DNA from: JBKPNZ01 sp046732895
GTDB lineage: Bacteria > Actinomycetota > Thermoleophilia > Solirubrobacterales > 70-9
Assembly (NCBI GenBank): GCA_046732895.1
Contig: JBKPNZ010000023.1
Location: 1-50,050, forward strand
DNA length: 50,050 nt
Direction of reading: 5' to 3'
Shown here in pieces: positions 23,392 to 31,778 of this stretch (its first letter is position 1; every line of letters begins with the position of its first letter). A program made the translations under genes and the position numbers. The notes below the pieces were generated by a model. The model worked only from the letters and a program-made list of their open reading frames with translations, made no database searches and had not been told where the DNA came from.

Positions 23392-23435
23392 CTGCTGAAG
23401 CCCTTTGGGCGCTATCGCCCCCACAACCGTTCAGC
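23392..23435 (+). repeat. Palindromic intergenic repeat, third copy of the 37960–38065 family
   Basis: Begins CTGCTGAAGCCCTTT, has an inner stem GGGCG–CTAT–CGCCC (23407–23420), and ends GTTCAGC. It aligns with the reverse complement of the 46-bp units at 37960 and 38020 over its whole length, with the same outer-arm/inner-stem layout but different inner-stem bases. It lies between the yraN stop and the convergent rnhB stop. Confidence 0.6.
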
Positions 23436-23488
23436 GCCGACGAGCGACCGGTTGCTCCCCCTCTAGTGCGCCGTTGTTGAGCCCGCCG

Positions 23489-24139
23489 CTACCCCAGCCG
23501 CAGCTGCGAGTACGCGATCGACTGGAACGACCGCCGGTGGAGCGCCGAGGGACCGTGCTCGAGGATCGCCGCGCGGTGCTCAGGCGTCGAGTACCCCACG
23601 TTCCCCGCGAATCCGAACTGCGGGTAGGAGCCGTCGACCCTGTGCATGTAGCGGTCGCGGGTCACCTTCGCGATGACCGATGCCGCCGCGATCGCGGCGG
23701 AGCGCGCGTCGCCATCGATGACGGGCTCGTGCTCGACGGCGCAGTCGGGGAGGCGGAAGCCGTCCACGACGCAGGCGGCTCCCGGAACGGCCACCCGCTC
23801 GAGGCTGCGCCGCAGCGCGGCGATGTTCGTGACGTGCAACCCCCGGGCGTCGATCCCGCGCACGCACCGGATCGTCACTGCGACGCGAGTCGCGGCCTGC
23901 AGGACCGCGGGGTAGAGCTCCTCGCGCTCCTCAGGGCTCCGCTGCTTGGAGTCGTCGAGCTGACCGAGCGCACGGCGTTCGCGCAGCCCCAGTGACGCGT
24001 AGTCGATCAATACTGCGGCCGCGACGAGAGGGCCGGCGAGCGAGCCCCGCCCCGCCTCGTCCGTGCCGGCCACGAACCGGCAGCCGAGCGAGCGATCGAA
24101 CTTGAACAGGCGCGCCGCCTTGCGCCGGCGCCGCTTCAT
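23489..24139 (-). CDS. rnhB: Ribonuclease HII
   Basis: 216 residues from the ATG at 24139 (KRRRRKAARLFKFDRSLG). Removes ribonucleotides and RNA from DNA duplexes. The signature VAGTDEAGRGSLAGPLVAAA contains catalytic D27 and E28. LDDSKQRSPEEREELYP, HEPVIDGDARSAAIAAASVIAKVTRD and the C-terminal GYSTPEHRAAILEHGPSALHRRSF complete the family set. The upstream frame (to 24280) overlaps lepB and is not family-like. It is the last gene of the leftward trmD–rplS–lepB–rnhB run, in the order common in actinobacteria. Confidence 0.93.
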   Translation of the reverse strand: MKRRRRKAARLFKFDRSLGCRFVAGTDEAGRGSLAGPLVAAAVLIDYASLGLRERRALGQLDDSKQRSPEEREELYPAVLQAATRVAVTIRCVRGIDARGLHVTNIAALRRSLERVAVPGAACVVDGFRLPDCAVEHEPVIDGDARSAAIAAASVIAKVTRDRYMHRVDGSYPQFGFAGNVGYSTPEHRAAILEHGPSALHRRSFQSIAYSQLRLG

Positions 24140-24173
24140 CGCCGCCTTGCCTGGCCCCCTGGGCGCAGGGTCT

Positions 24174-24833
24174 TTAGAGGATTCCGAGTCGGTCGGGAGG
24201 CCAGTAGGTGAAGAAGGCCTCGCCGATGATCCAGTCGCGGGGGACGGGGCCCCAGTAGCGGCTGTCGTCGCTCTGCCCACGGTTGTCGCCCATCATGAAG
24301 TAATGGTCGGGTGGAATGGTGATCTCGTCCCGCAAATTGCAGGAAGCTCCGCCGCCGCAGGGATTGATGAAGTCCTCGGAGGCCTTGACCCCGTTGACCA
24401 CCGGATGGCCGTCCTCGATCCGCAGGCGATCTCCGGGCCCGGCCACGATTCGCTTGATGAAGTTCGTGTCCGACTCCTCGGGTGTGGGGACCGGGCACGC
24501 CTGGTTGTTCTGGTCGAAGGTGTTGGGGTCGTCGTCGGTCGCGCCGTCCCGCGTCGACCTCGCCCCACATTGCGATCCGCTGTGGCTGGGATCGGCCCCG
24601 ACGGGTGGGTGGAAGACGACGATGTCGCCGACCTGGGGGTCCTTGAAGTGGTAGATGAGCCGGTTGACGAGGACGCGCTGACCGACGTCGAGGGTGGGCT
24701 CCATCGAGCGGGAGGGAATCTGGTACGGCTTCACCAGGAACGCCTGGATCAGTAGCGCCAGGCCGATGGCCAGGGCGACGATGACGACGAGCTCGAGAGC
24801 CGCCCCGCGTCCGCTTGTGGGGCGCGGGATCAG
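24174..24833 (-). CDS. lepB: Signal peptidase I
   Basis: 219 residues if translation begins at the CTG at 24833. This CTG overlaps the rplS stop (CTGA) and gives a basic N-terminus (IPRPTSGRGAALE) and the required membrane anchor (LVVIVALAIGLALLIQAFLV). The first ATG/GTG start in frame (GTG 24734) would delete the anchor. Catalytic motifs: IPSRSMEPTL with nucleophile S43, FIKRIVAGPGD with general base K127, and GDNRGQSDDSRYWGPVP. It removes signal peptides outside the membrane. An insert with two cysteines (SGSQCGARS, NNQACPVPTP) and CGGGASC lies in the catalytic domain, perhaps forming disulfides. The family is certain; the start is less so. Confidence 0.85.
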   Translation of the reverse strand: MIPRPTSGRGAALELVVIVALAIGLALLIQAFLVKPYQIPSRSMEPTLDVGQRVLVNRLIYHFKDPQVGDIVVFHPPVGADPSHSGSQCGARSTRDGATDDDPNTFDQNNQACPVPTPEESDTNFIKRIVAGPGDRLRIEDGHPVVNGVKASEDFINPCGGGASCNLRDEITIPPDHYFMMGDNRGQSDDSRYWGPVPRDWIIGEAFFTYWPPDRLGIL

Positions 24834-25486
24834 GCCGGCTGCGAGCCTTCGGACTCCTCGGCCTCCGCCTCGGCTTCCTCGGAGGACTCGCCCTCGCTCG
24901 GTTGACTTCCGTCCTCCCCTTCGTCCGGCTCTGCGACCGGCTCCTCTGCCTCGGCGCGGGGCTCCTCTGCCTCGGCCTGCTCCCTGGCAGCGGTCTCCTC
25001 CTCTTCACCCTCTCCGCCGCTCTCGGAGGCAGCCTCGTCCTCCTCGGTCGGCGGCACGGCCTCGGCCTCGCTTTGGGCGACTCCCTCGGAGTCGACGGGC
25101 TCGGCCTCCTCTTCAGGGGCGAGGACCAGGTCGTCCTGGATGCCCCAGCGGCGCTCCGCCACGCGAGCCCGCTTGCCGACGCGGCCGCGCAGGTAGTAGA
25201 GCTTTGCCCGGCGGACATCGCCCCGAGCCACGACCTCGAGCGTCTCGATCTTGGGCGAGTGGACCGGGAACGTTCGCTCGACGCCGACGCCGAACGACTG
25301 CTTGCGGACGGTGAATGTCTCGCGCGCGCCGGAGCCCTGGCGCGCGATCACGACACCCTCGAAGACCTGCGTGCGGCGGCGATTTCCCTCGATCACCTGA
25401 AAGTGCACGCGGACGCGGTCTCCCGCGGCAAAGCGCGGGACCCGGCGCAGCTGACGCTGCTCGATGCTTTCGATGATCGTGCTCAT
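24830..25486 (-). CDS. rplS: 50S ribosomal protein L19 with long acidic C-terminal extension
   Basis: 218 residues; L19 is usually about 115. Residues 1–120 are a normal L19: FAAGDRVRVHFQVIEGNRRR, TQVFEGVVIARQGSGARETF, RKQSFGVGVERTFPVHSPKI, RRAKLYYLRGRVGKRARV. Residues ~122–218 are a low-complexity Glu/Ala/Ser tail (EEEAEPVDSEG, GEGEEEETAAREQAEAEEP). L19 sits at the 30S–50S interface, so a ~97-residue acidic tail is unusual. Smaller acidic or basic tails on ribosomal proteins occur in some actinobacteria. It precedes lepB with a CTGA overlap and follows trmD. Confidence 0.93.
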   Translation of the reverse strand: MSTIIESIEQRQLRRVPRFAAGDRVRVHFQVIEGNRRRTQVFEGVVIARQGSGARETFTVRKQSFGVGVERTFPVHSPKIETLEVVARGDVRRAKLYYLRGRVGKRARVAERRWGIQDDLVLAPEEEAEPVDSEGVAQSEAEAVPPTEEDEAASESGGEGEEEETAAREQAEAEEPRAEAEEPVAEPDEGEDGSQPSEGESSEEAEAEAEESEGSQPA

Positions 25487-25506
25487 GGGTCCTGCGGGGG
25501 TGGCGG

Positions 25507-25527
25507 TGCGGGCTCATCGTGCCCGCA
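25507..25527 (-). promoter_or_regulatory. Hairpin in the trmD–rplS intercistronic region
   Basis: TGCGGGC–ACGATGA–GCCCGCA is a perfect 7-bp stem about 20 nt upstream of the rplS ATG. It could be a processing site, a weak terminator or part of an L19 leader; I cannot tell which. Confidence 0.35.
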
Positions 25528-25574
25528 ATCGGCAGAAAAAGACCGTGCCCGCGGGCCCGCGCGAGCGGTGGATG

Positions 25575-26261
25575 TTACCGATCGTCCGCTGGAGACCCGG
25601 TGCCGTGGCGCTGGGCGCTCTGCGCAAGGCGCCACTGCCGCACGCGTTCGTGGTCGCCGGAGAGCAGGATGTCCGGCACGTCCCAGCCCCGATAGGTCGC
25701 CGGCCGCGTGTAGTGGGGGTACTCGGGGGCGCCGCCAAGCGCCTCCGAAAACGACTCCTCGACGGCGCTCTCGGAGTCGCCCAGCGCGCCCGGAAGCTTG
25801 CGCAGGATCGCGTCCGCCACCACCATGGCCGCGAGCTCACCGCCGGACAGGACGTACGGCCCCACCGAAACCGCATCGTTCGCCAGATGCTCGCGGACGC
25901 GCTCATCGACCCCCTCGTAGCGACCGCACAGAAGGGTCACGCCGGGCTCTCCTGCCAGCTCGGCGGCCAGCGCCTCGTCGAACTGGCGGCCGGACGGCGT
26001 CAACAGGACGACGCGTGGCTCGGCCCCCGGCTCGTCGCCATACGCCGTCTTCAGGGCGGCGTCGACCACGTCCACCCGAAGGACCATGCCCGCGCCGCCC
26101 CCGTAGGGAGCGTCGTCGACCTGACCGCCGGTGAGAGGGGTCGAGTCCCGGTAGTTGAAGAACCGCATCTCGCTCCCCGCTTCAAGCGCATTGCGGACGT
26201 GCCGCTGGCCGAGGAACCACTCGAACCACTCGGGAAAGAGAGTGAAGATGTCGAGACGCAT
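25575..26261 (-). CDS. trmD: tRNA (guanine-37-N1)-methyltransferase
   Basis: 228 residues from the ATG at 26261, giving MRLDIFTLFPEWFEWF; a GTG one codon earlier is possible. Methylates G37 of tRNAs with SAM to prevent frameshifting. SPOUT trefoil-knot motifs: DDAPYGGGAGMVLRVDVV, VVLLTPSGRQFDEALAAELA, LLCGRYEGVDERVREHL, VSVGPYVLSGGELAAMVVAD and ARLxPG-like LRKLPGALGDSESAVEESF. C-terminal LPEYPHYTRPATYRGWDVPDIL-type motif is present. It follows khpA directly, with no rimM between. Confidence 0.94.
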   Translation of the reverse strand: MRLDIFTLFPEWFEWFLGQRHVRNALEAGSEMRFFNYRDSTPLTGGQVDDAPYGGGAGMVLRVDVVDAALKTAYGDEPGAEPRVVLLTPSGRQFDEALAAELAGEPGVTLLCGRYEGVDERVREHLANDAVSVGPYVLSGGELAAMVVADAILRKLPGALGDSESAVEESFSEALGGAPEYPHYTRPATYRGWDVPDILLSGDHERVRQWRLAQSAQRHGTGSPADDR

Positions 26262-26316
26262 CACGCAAACCCGGCGGCGGCGGACGAGAAGCGGAGCACG
26301 TCGCCGGCAGTTATTG

Positions 26317-26345
26317 ATTCTGGAGGATTCTCAATCCTCCAGAAT
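26317..26345 (-). promoter_or_regulatory. 29-nt perfect hairpin spanning the khpA stop codon
   Basis: ATTCTGGAGGATT–CTC–AATCCTCCAGAAT: 13-bp perfect arms around a 3-nt loop, overlapping the last four khpA codons and the stop (26331–26333). It lies 56 nt upstream of trmD. It could be an intra-operonic terminator/attenuator or an RNase processing site. Downstream is CAATAAC rather than a U-tract. AT-rich for this genome. Confidence 0.6.
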
Positions 26346-26564
26346 TTCCACCATCACCCGGCGGTCCTCGCGCGCCGCGGCGGCCTTGGCGATGGTGCGG
26401 ATGGCGTTGGCGACCCGGCCCGAGCGGCCGATCACACGGCCGAGGTCATCCGGGGCCACGCGGATCTCGAGCACGACGTCGCCGTCAGAGTCGAGCTCGT
26501 CCACGCGCACCTCATCGGGATGCTCGACGAGAGCACGCGTCAGGAACTCGACGAGTTCGCGCAC
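26331..26564 (-). CDS. khpA: KH-domain RNA-binding protein KhpA
   Basis: 77 residues from the GTG at 26564 behind GGGGAG. A single KH domain with the GxxG loop (DLGRVIGRSGRVANAIRTIAKAA) after RELVEFLTRALVEHPDEV. KhpA binds RNA, often as a partner of KhpB/Jag, and influences cell-wall growth and division in Gram-positives. Its place between rpsP and trmD is the conserved one. Its last codons form one arm of a perfect hairpin. Confidence 0.9.
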   Translation of the reverse strand: MRELVEFLTRALVEHPDEVRVDELDSDGDVVLEIRVAPDDLGRVIGRSGRVANAIRTIAKAAAAREDRRVMVEILED

Positions 26565-26577
26565 CCGGAGCGCTCCC

Positions 26578-26829
26578 CTAGGAGCCGGCTGTCTCGATGC
26601 CCTTGGTCCGCAACAGTCCGGCGACGGTGCGGGTTGGCCGCGCACCATGCTCGAGCCAGTGGCGCGCCCGCTCCTCGTCCAGCTCGATCACCGAGGGGTC
26701 GGTCTGCGGGTTGTAGTGACCGAGCGTCTCGATCGTCCGCCCATCGCGGGGCGAGCGGCGATCGGCGACGACGATGCGCCAGATCGGGTTCTTGCGCGAA
26801 CCCACGCGTCTGAGCCTGATTCGAACCAT
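26578..26829 (-). CDS. rpsP: 30S ribosomal protein S16
   Basis: 83 residues, normal length. MVRIRLRRVGSRKNPIWRIV at the N-terminus, VADRRSPRDGRTIETLGHYN and QTDPSVIELDEERARHWLEHGARPTRTVAGLL are the standard S16 sequence. S16 binds 16S rRNA and helps assemble the 5' domain of the 30S subunit. It lies 30 bp downstream of ffh and 13 bp upstream of khpA in one leftward run. Confidence 0.96.
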   Translation of the reverse strand: MVRIRLRRVGSRKNPIWRIVVADRRSPRDGRTIETLGHYNPQTDPSVIELDEERARHWLEHGARPTRTVAGLLRTKGIETAGS

Positions 26830-26859
26830 TGCGGCGGGTGAGGTTAGCGGGTGTTGCCG

Positions 26860-28197
<1,338 letters not shown>

Positions 28198-28254
28198 GGG
28201 GTCCGGATGAGCTTAGAGGGCGGCGCTGGCTGGCAGGGACGGCTAGCCGGCTGA

Positions 28255-29250
28255 CTACTCGCCCAGCAGTGCCGTCGCGAATTCGTGCGGGTCGAACGGG
28301 CGGAGGTCCTCCAAGGCCTCCCCCACCCCGATCAGCTTCACTGGGATCCCCAGCTCGCGTGAGATCGCCAGCGCGATCCCCCCCTTGGCCGTGCCGTCCA
28401 GCTTCGTGAGCACGACGCCGGTCACCTCGACGGCCTCGGCGAAGGCCTTTGCCTGACGCAGGCCGTTCTGGCCGGTGGTCGCATCGATCACGATCAGGGT
28501 CTCGTGGGGGGCGCCGTCAAGGCGCTTCGTGGCGACGCGCCGCACCTTCGCGAGCTCCTCCATCAGGTTCCCGTGCGTGTGGAGCCTGCCCGCGGTGTCC
28601 GCGATCACGACGTCTGCCCCGCGCGCCTCGGCCGCGCCGATCGCGTCGAACACGACCGCCCCCGGATCGCCTCCGGGGGTGCCCCGGACGATCTCGACTC
28701 CAGAGCGCTCGGCCCAGGTCTCCAGTTGCTCGATGGCAGCCGCCCGGTACGTGTCGGCTGCCGCAACCAGCACGTCGAGCCCGAGCTCCCGCTCGAGGTG
28801 CCAGGCGAGCTTGCCGATCGTCGTCGTCTTACCGGTCCCGTTGACACCGACGACCATCACGACCGCCGGGCGGGCGCGCACGTCGATGCGCGCATCGGCG
28901 GAGCCTGCGATCTCCGCCAGCAGCTCGACGAGACGCGCCCTGACCGCCTCGCCGCCCGCCAGCTCCCCGCCCTCGACCTCAGTCTCCAGCCTGCCGACCA
29001 CCTCGGCGGTGGTGGGGGCGCCGACGTCGGCCATGATCAGCGCCTCCTCCAGACGCTCCCACGTCTCGGCATCGAGGTGCTCGAACAGGCTGGCTGAGAC
29101 CTCGGCCTGCAGAGCCTTGCGGCTCCGCGCGAGACCCTCGCGCAGCCGCCTGAAGACGCCGCGGCGCTCGCTCTCATCGACGGTTTCGGATGCGTCCGAG
29201 ACCTCGTGGGCGTCGCCGAGGATGAAGACGTCGTGCCAGTCGCGCGCCAC
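28255..29250 (-). CDS. ftsY: Signal recognition particle receptor FtsY
   Basis: 331 residues from the GTG at 29250. N domain: FRRLREGLARSRKALQAEV and LEEALIMADVGAPTTAEV. G domain: VVGVNGTGKTTTIGKLAWHL, ADTYRAAAIEQLETWAER, DTAGRLHTHGNLMEELAKV, VLTKLDGTAKGGIALAI, and LIGVGEALEDLRPFDPHEF. The acidic A domain of E. coli FtsY is reduced to about 25 residues. Docks SRP–ribosome complexes at the membrane. It is followed by ffh and preceded by smc, with a palindromic repeat in the 63-bp gap to smc. Confidence 0.96.
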   Translation of the reverse strand: MARDWHDVFILGDAHEVSDASETVDESERRGVFRRLREGLARSRKALQAEVSASLFEHLDAETWERLEEALIMADVGAPTTAEVVGRLETEVEGGELAGGEAVRARLVELLAEIAGSADARIDVRARPAVVMVVGVNGTGKTTTIGKLAWHLERELGLDVLVAAADTYRAAAIEQLETWAERSGVEIVRGTPGGDPGAVVFDAIGAAEARGADVVIADTAGRLHTHGNLMEELAKVRRVATKRLDGAPHETLIVIDATTGQNGLRQAKAFAEAVEVTGVVLTKLDGTAKGGIALAISRELGIPVKLIGVGEALEDLRPFDPHEFATALLGE

Positions 29251-29264
29251 TTACGGCACGGTAT

Positions 29265-29310
29265 TGCAGTGAGCCGCTTGAGCGGCGAAACCGGCGTGTG
29301 CCGGTGGTGA
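29265..29310 (+). repeat. Solitary copy of the 34139–34282 repeat
   Basis: TGCAGTGAGCCGCTTGAGCG… through GTGCCGGTGGTGA aligns end to end with the 48-bp tandem unit at 34139, about 4.8 kb away. It contains two perfect hairpins, GCCGCT–TG–AGCGGC and ACCGGC–GTGT–GCCGGT; the second is degraded in the tandem copies. It lies in the smc–ftsY gap. Confidence 0.65.
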
Positions 29311-29313
29311 TTC

Positions 29314-31680
29314 CTAGGCCGCTTCGGCCTCGGCGGCGAGTTCGGCCTGGTCGCCCTCGCCGGGCTGGGGCATGCGACGGGAGATCACCTTGGTGACCCC
29401 ACCCTGTCCCATCGAGACCCCGTAGAGCACGTCGGCGGCGTCCATGGTGCGCTTCTGATGGGTGACGATGATGAACTGCGCCCGGTCGGCGAACCGGCGC
29501 ACGAGCTGCAGGAAGCGGTCGATGTTGGCGTCATCGAGGGCCGCCTCGACTTCGTCGAGGATGTAAAAGGGCGACGGCCGCGCGAGGAACACAGCGAAGA
29601 CGAAGGCCAGCGCGACCAGCGACTTCTCGCCTCCGGAGAGCAGGGAGAGCTTGCGGGTTGCCTTGCCGGCAGGGGTGACCTCGATCTCGACGCCCTGGCC
29701 GGCGAACGCATCTTCCGGTTCCTCGGAACCAGTGCCCGCCGCCTCCTCCGCTTCGCGTCCGGGGGCGGCGGGGTGCGCGTCTGTCTGCTCAGCTCCGCCA
29801 AGGACCAACCGGGGGCCTTGCTCGCTGACCAGCCGCAACCGCCCGCGGCCCCCCGGGAAGAGGTGCTCGACGAGCTCCTCGAAATTCTTGCGCGTCGCCT
29901 CGAACGTCTCCTCGAACGCTGCGTGAATCTTGCGATCGGTCTCCCGGATCAGACCCTGGAGCTCAGACAGGGCGCTCTCCAGGTCCGCTCGCTGCTCCTC
30001 GAGCTCGGTGACGTGCTCGAGGGCATCGGCGTACTCACGCTCGGCCAGCGGGTTCACCGGGCCGAGCTGCTCGCGGCGGCGCCCGACGCGCTCGAGCTTG
30101 CCCTCGACCTCCTCGCGCTCCGCCTCGTCCAGAGGCCCACTCGCCGGGACGAGCTCGCGTCCGAGCGTGGTGGCGATGCGCTCGAGCTCGGCGGTGGTCT
30201 CGTCGCGGCGGTCCCGAAGGTGCGCAGCGGCGACCTCGGCCTCGGTAACCGTCTCGGTGATGCTTCGCAGCTTCCCCTGAAGCTCGGCCTCGGCCTGCGA
30301 GCACTCGCGAAGCTCGGCGGCAACGGCGTCACCGTCCCCGTCGCCGAGCGTGCGGCGCTCGAGCGACGCGGCGCGCTCACCGGCCGCATCGCGGGCGTCC
30401 GCGACGGCCCCGCAGAGCTCATCCAGAGCGCTCAGCAGGGTGACGTCTGTCTCGATGCGCCGCTCGAGGGAGTCCTGACGGCGCTGGCCGAGGAGCCCCT
30501 CGACCCGCCGGGCGTGCTGACCGGCGCGGTCAGCGGCCTCGCGAACGTTCGCAACCTCGCCGGCCCGCGCAGCCCCGTCCGCGGCGGCGCGCGCCCTACC
30601 GAGCGCGAGCCCAGCCTCGCTGATTGACTCGCCGATCCGCTCGAGGCCCGCCTCAACAGGATCCACACTCCCCGACGTGCCCGAGCGAAGCTCCTCGGCA
30701 AGAGACCCGAGCGCAGCCCGGCGGCGGTCGAGCGAAGCGGCAAGCTCGCGGCGGCGGGCGGCGAATGCCTCGGCCCGGACGCTCAGGCGCTCGTGGGCGG
30801 CGCGGACGGCGGTGAGCCGGCCCCAGGCCTCGGTGCGCTCGCGGTCGCGAGCGGCCAGCCGCTCTTCGACGGCCGTGCGACGCTGATTCACCGTGGTGAG
30901 CTCGGCCTCGATCGCCTCCCGTCGTTGCCGGGTGTCGACCGCCCTGCGCTCGGCGTCTGTGAGCGCCGAGCTGTGGGCCGTGAGCTCGGATGCGAGGAGC
31001 TGCCCACGCAGCTCCGCGCCCTCGCGCTCGAGCCGAGCGTGGATGTCGGCCGCCTGGGCCTGGCGCTTGAGCGGCCGCAGCCGGCTGCGCGCCTCCCGCT
31101 CGACGTCGAGGGCACGGTCGAGGTTCTCCTGCGTGCGCTCGAGCTTCAGCTGAGCGCGACGGCGCCGCTTGCGGTGCTTGCCGAGCCCCGCGGCCTCCTC
31201 GACGAGCAGGCGCCGGTCCCTCGGCTTCGAGTGGATGATCTCCTCGACGCGGCCCTGGCTGATGACCGAATGCATCTCACGACCGAGGTTCGCGTCGGAG
31301 AGCGCCTCGATCACGTCGGCGAGCCGGCAGCGGGCGCCGTTCAGGCGGTACTCGCCTTCGCCCGAGCGGTCGTGGCGCCGTCGCACCGCAATCTCGGAGA
31401 AGTCCCCCCGCTTGCCGTCCTCGTTGTCGAGGATCACCTCGACCTCCGCGTAGCGGCTTGGCCCACGGCCCTCGCCGCCGGCAAAGACCATGTCCTGCAT
31501 CGACTGGCCGCGGACGGCCAGCGGGCTCTGCTCGCCGAGGGCCCAGAGCACGGCGTCGGTGATGTTCGACTTGCCGCACCCGTTCGGCCCGACGATCACG
31601 CTGACGCCCGGCGAGAAGACGAGGCGGGTGCGCTCGGGGAAGGACTTGAAGCCCTTGATCGTGATTGAGCTCAGGTGCAT
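29314..31680 (-). CDS. smc: Chromosome partition protein SMC, short form lacking a hinge
   Basis: 788 residues; bacterial SMC is normally ~1,150–1,200. The N-terminal head is complete: MHLSSITIKGFKSFPERTRL, Walker A GPNGCGKS (31–38), Q-loop region VFAGGEGRGPSRYAEVEVIL. The C-terminal head has signature LLSGGEKSLVALAF (SGGEK 682–686), Walker B and D-loop FYILDEVEAALDDANIDRF (~706–722) and the H-loop IIVTHQK. Between are Arg/Glu/Ala coiled coils (~165–340 and ~480–620) and a helical middle (340–480), but no hinge with its Gly-rich motifs. A ~32-residue acidic insert (about 628–659) breaks the C-terminal head before GVEIEVTPAGK. scpA/scpB are not in the window. Neighbours rnc and ftsY are the standard ones. 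Confidence 0.93.
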   Translation of the reverse strand: MHLSSITIKGFKSFPERTRLVFSPGVSVIVGPNGCGKSNITDAVLWALGEQSPLAVRGQSMQDMVFAGGEGRGPSRYAEVEVILDNEDGKRGDFSEIAVRRRHDRSGEGEYRLNGARCRLADVIEALSDANLGREMHSVISQGRVEEIIHSKPRDRRLLVEEAAGLGKHRKRRRRAQLKLERTQENLDRALDVEREARSRLRPLKRQAQAADIHARLEREGAELRGQLLASELTAHSSALTDAERRAVDTRQRREAIEAELTTVNQRRTAVEERLAARDRERTEAWGRLTAVRAAHERLSVRAEAFAARRRELAASLDRRRAALGSLAEELRSGTSGSVDPVEAGLERIGESISEAGLALGRARAAADGAARAGEVANVREAADRAGQHARRVEGLLGQRRQDSLERRIETDVTLLSALDELCGAVADARDAAGERAASLERRTLGDGDGDAVAAELRECSQAEAELQGKLRSITETVTEAEVAAAHLRDRRDETTAELERIATTLGRELVPASGPLDEAEREEVEGKLERVGRRREQLGPVNPLAEREYADALEHVTELEEQRADLESALSELQGLIRETDRKIHAAFEETFEATRKNFEELVEHLFPGGRGRLRLVSEQGPRLVLGGAEQTDAHPAAPGREAEEAAGTGSEEPEDAFAGQGVEIEVTPAGKATRKLSLLSGGEKSLVALAFVFAVFLARPSPFYILDEVEAALDDANIDRFLQLVRRFADRAQFIIVTHQKRTMDAADVLYGVSMGQGGVTKVISRRMPQPGEGDQAELAAEAEAA

Positions 31681-31778
31681 CTGTGGGGCGTACGGGGCCG
31701 GCTGAGTGGCGCAAGCCTCGCGGTCGGATCGGACGTGTTCTGCGCTACAAACTGTGTTCGGCGGCGGGCACGAGCCTC

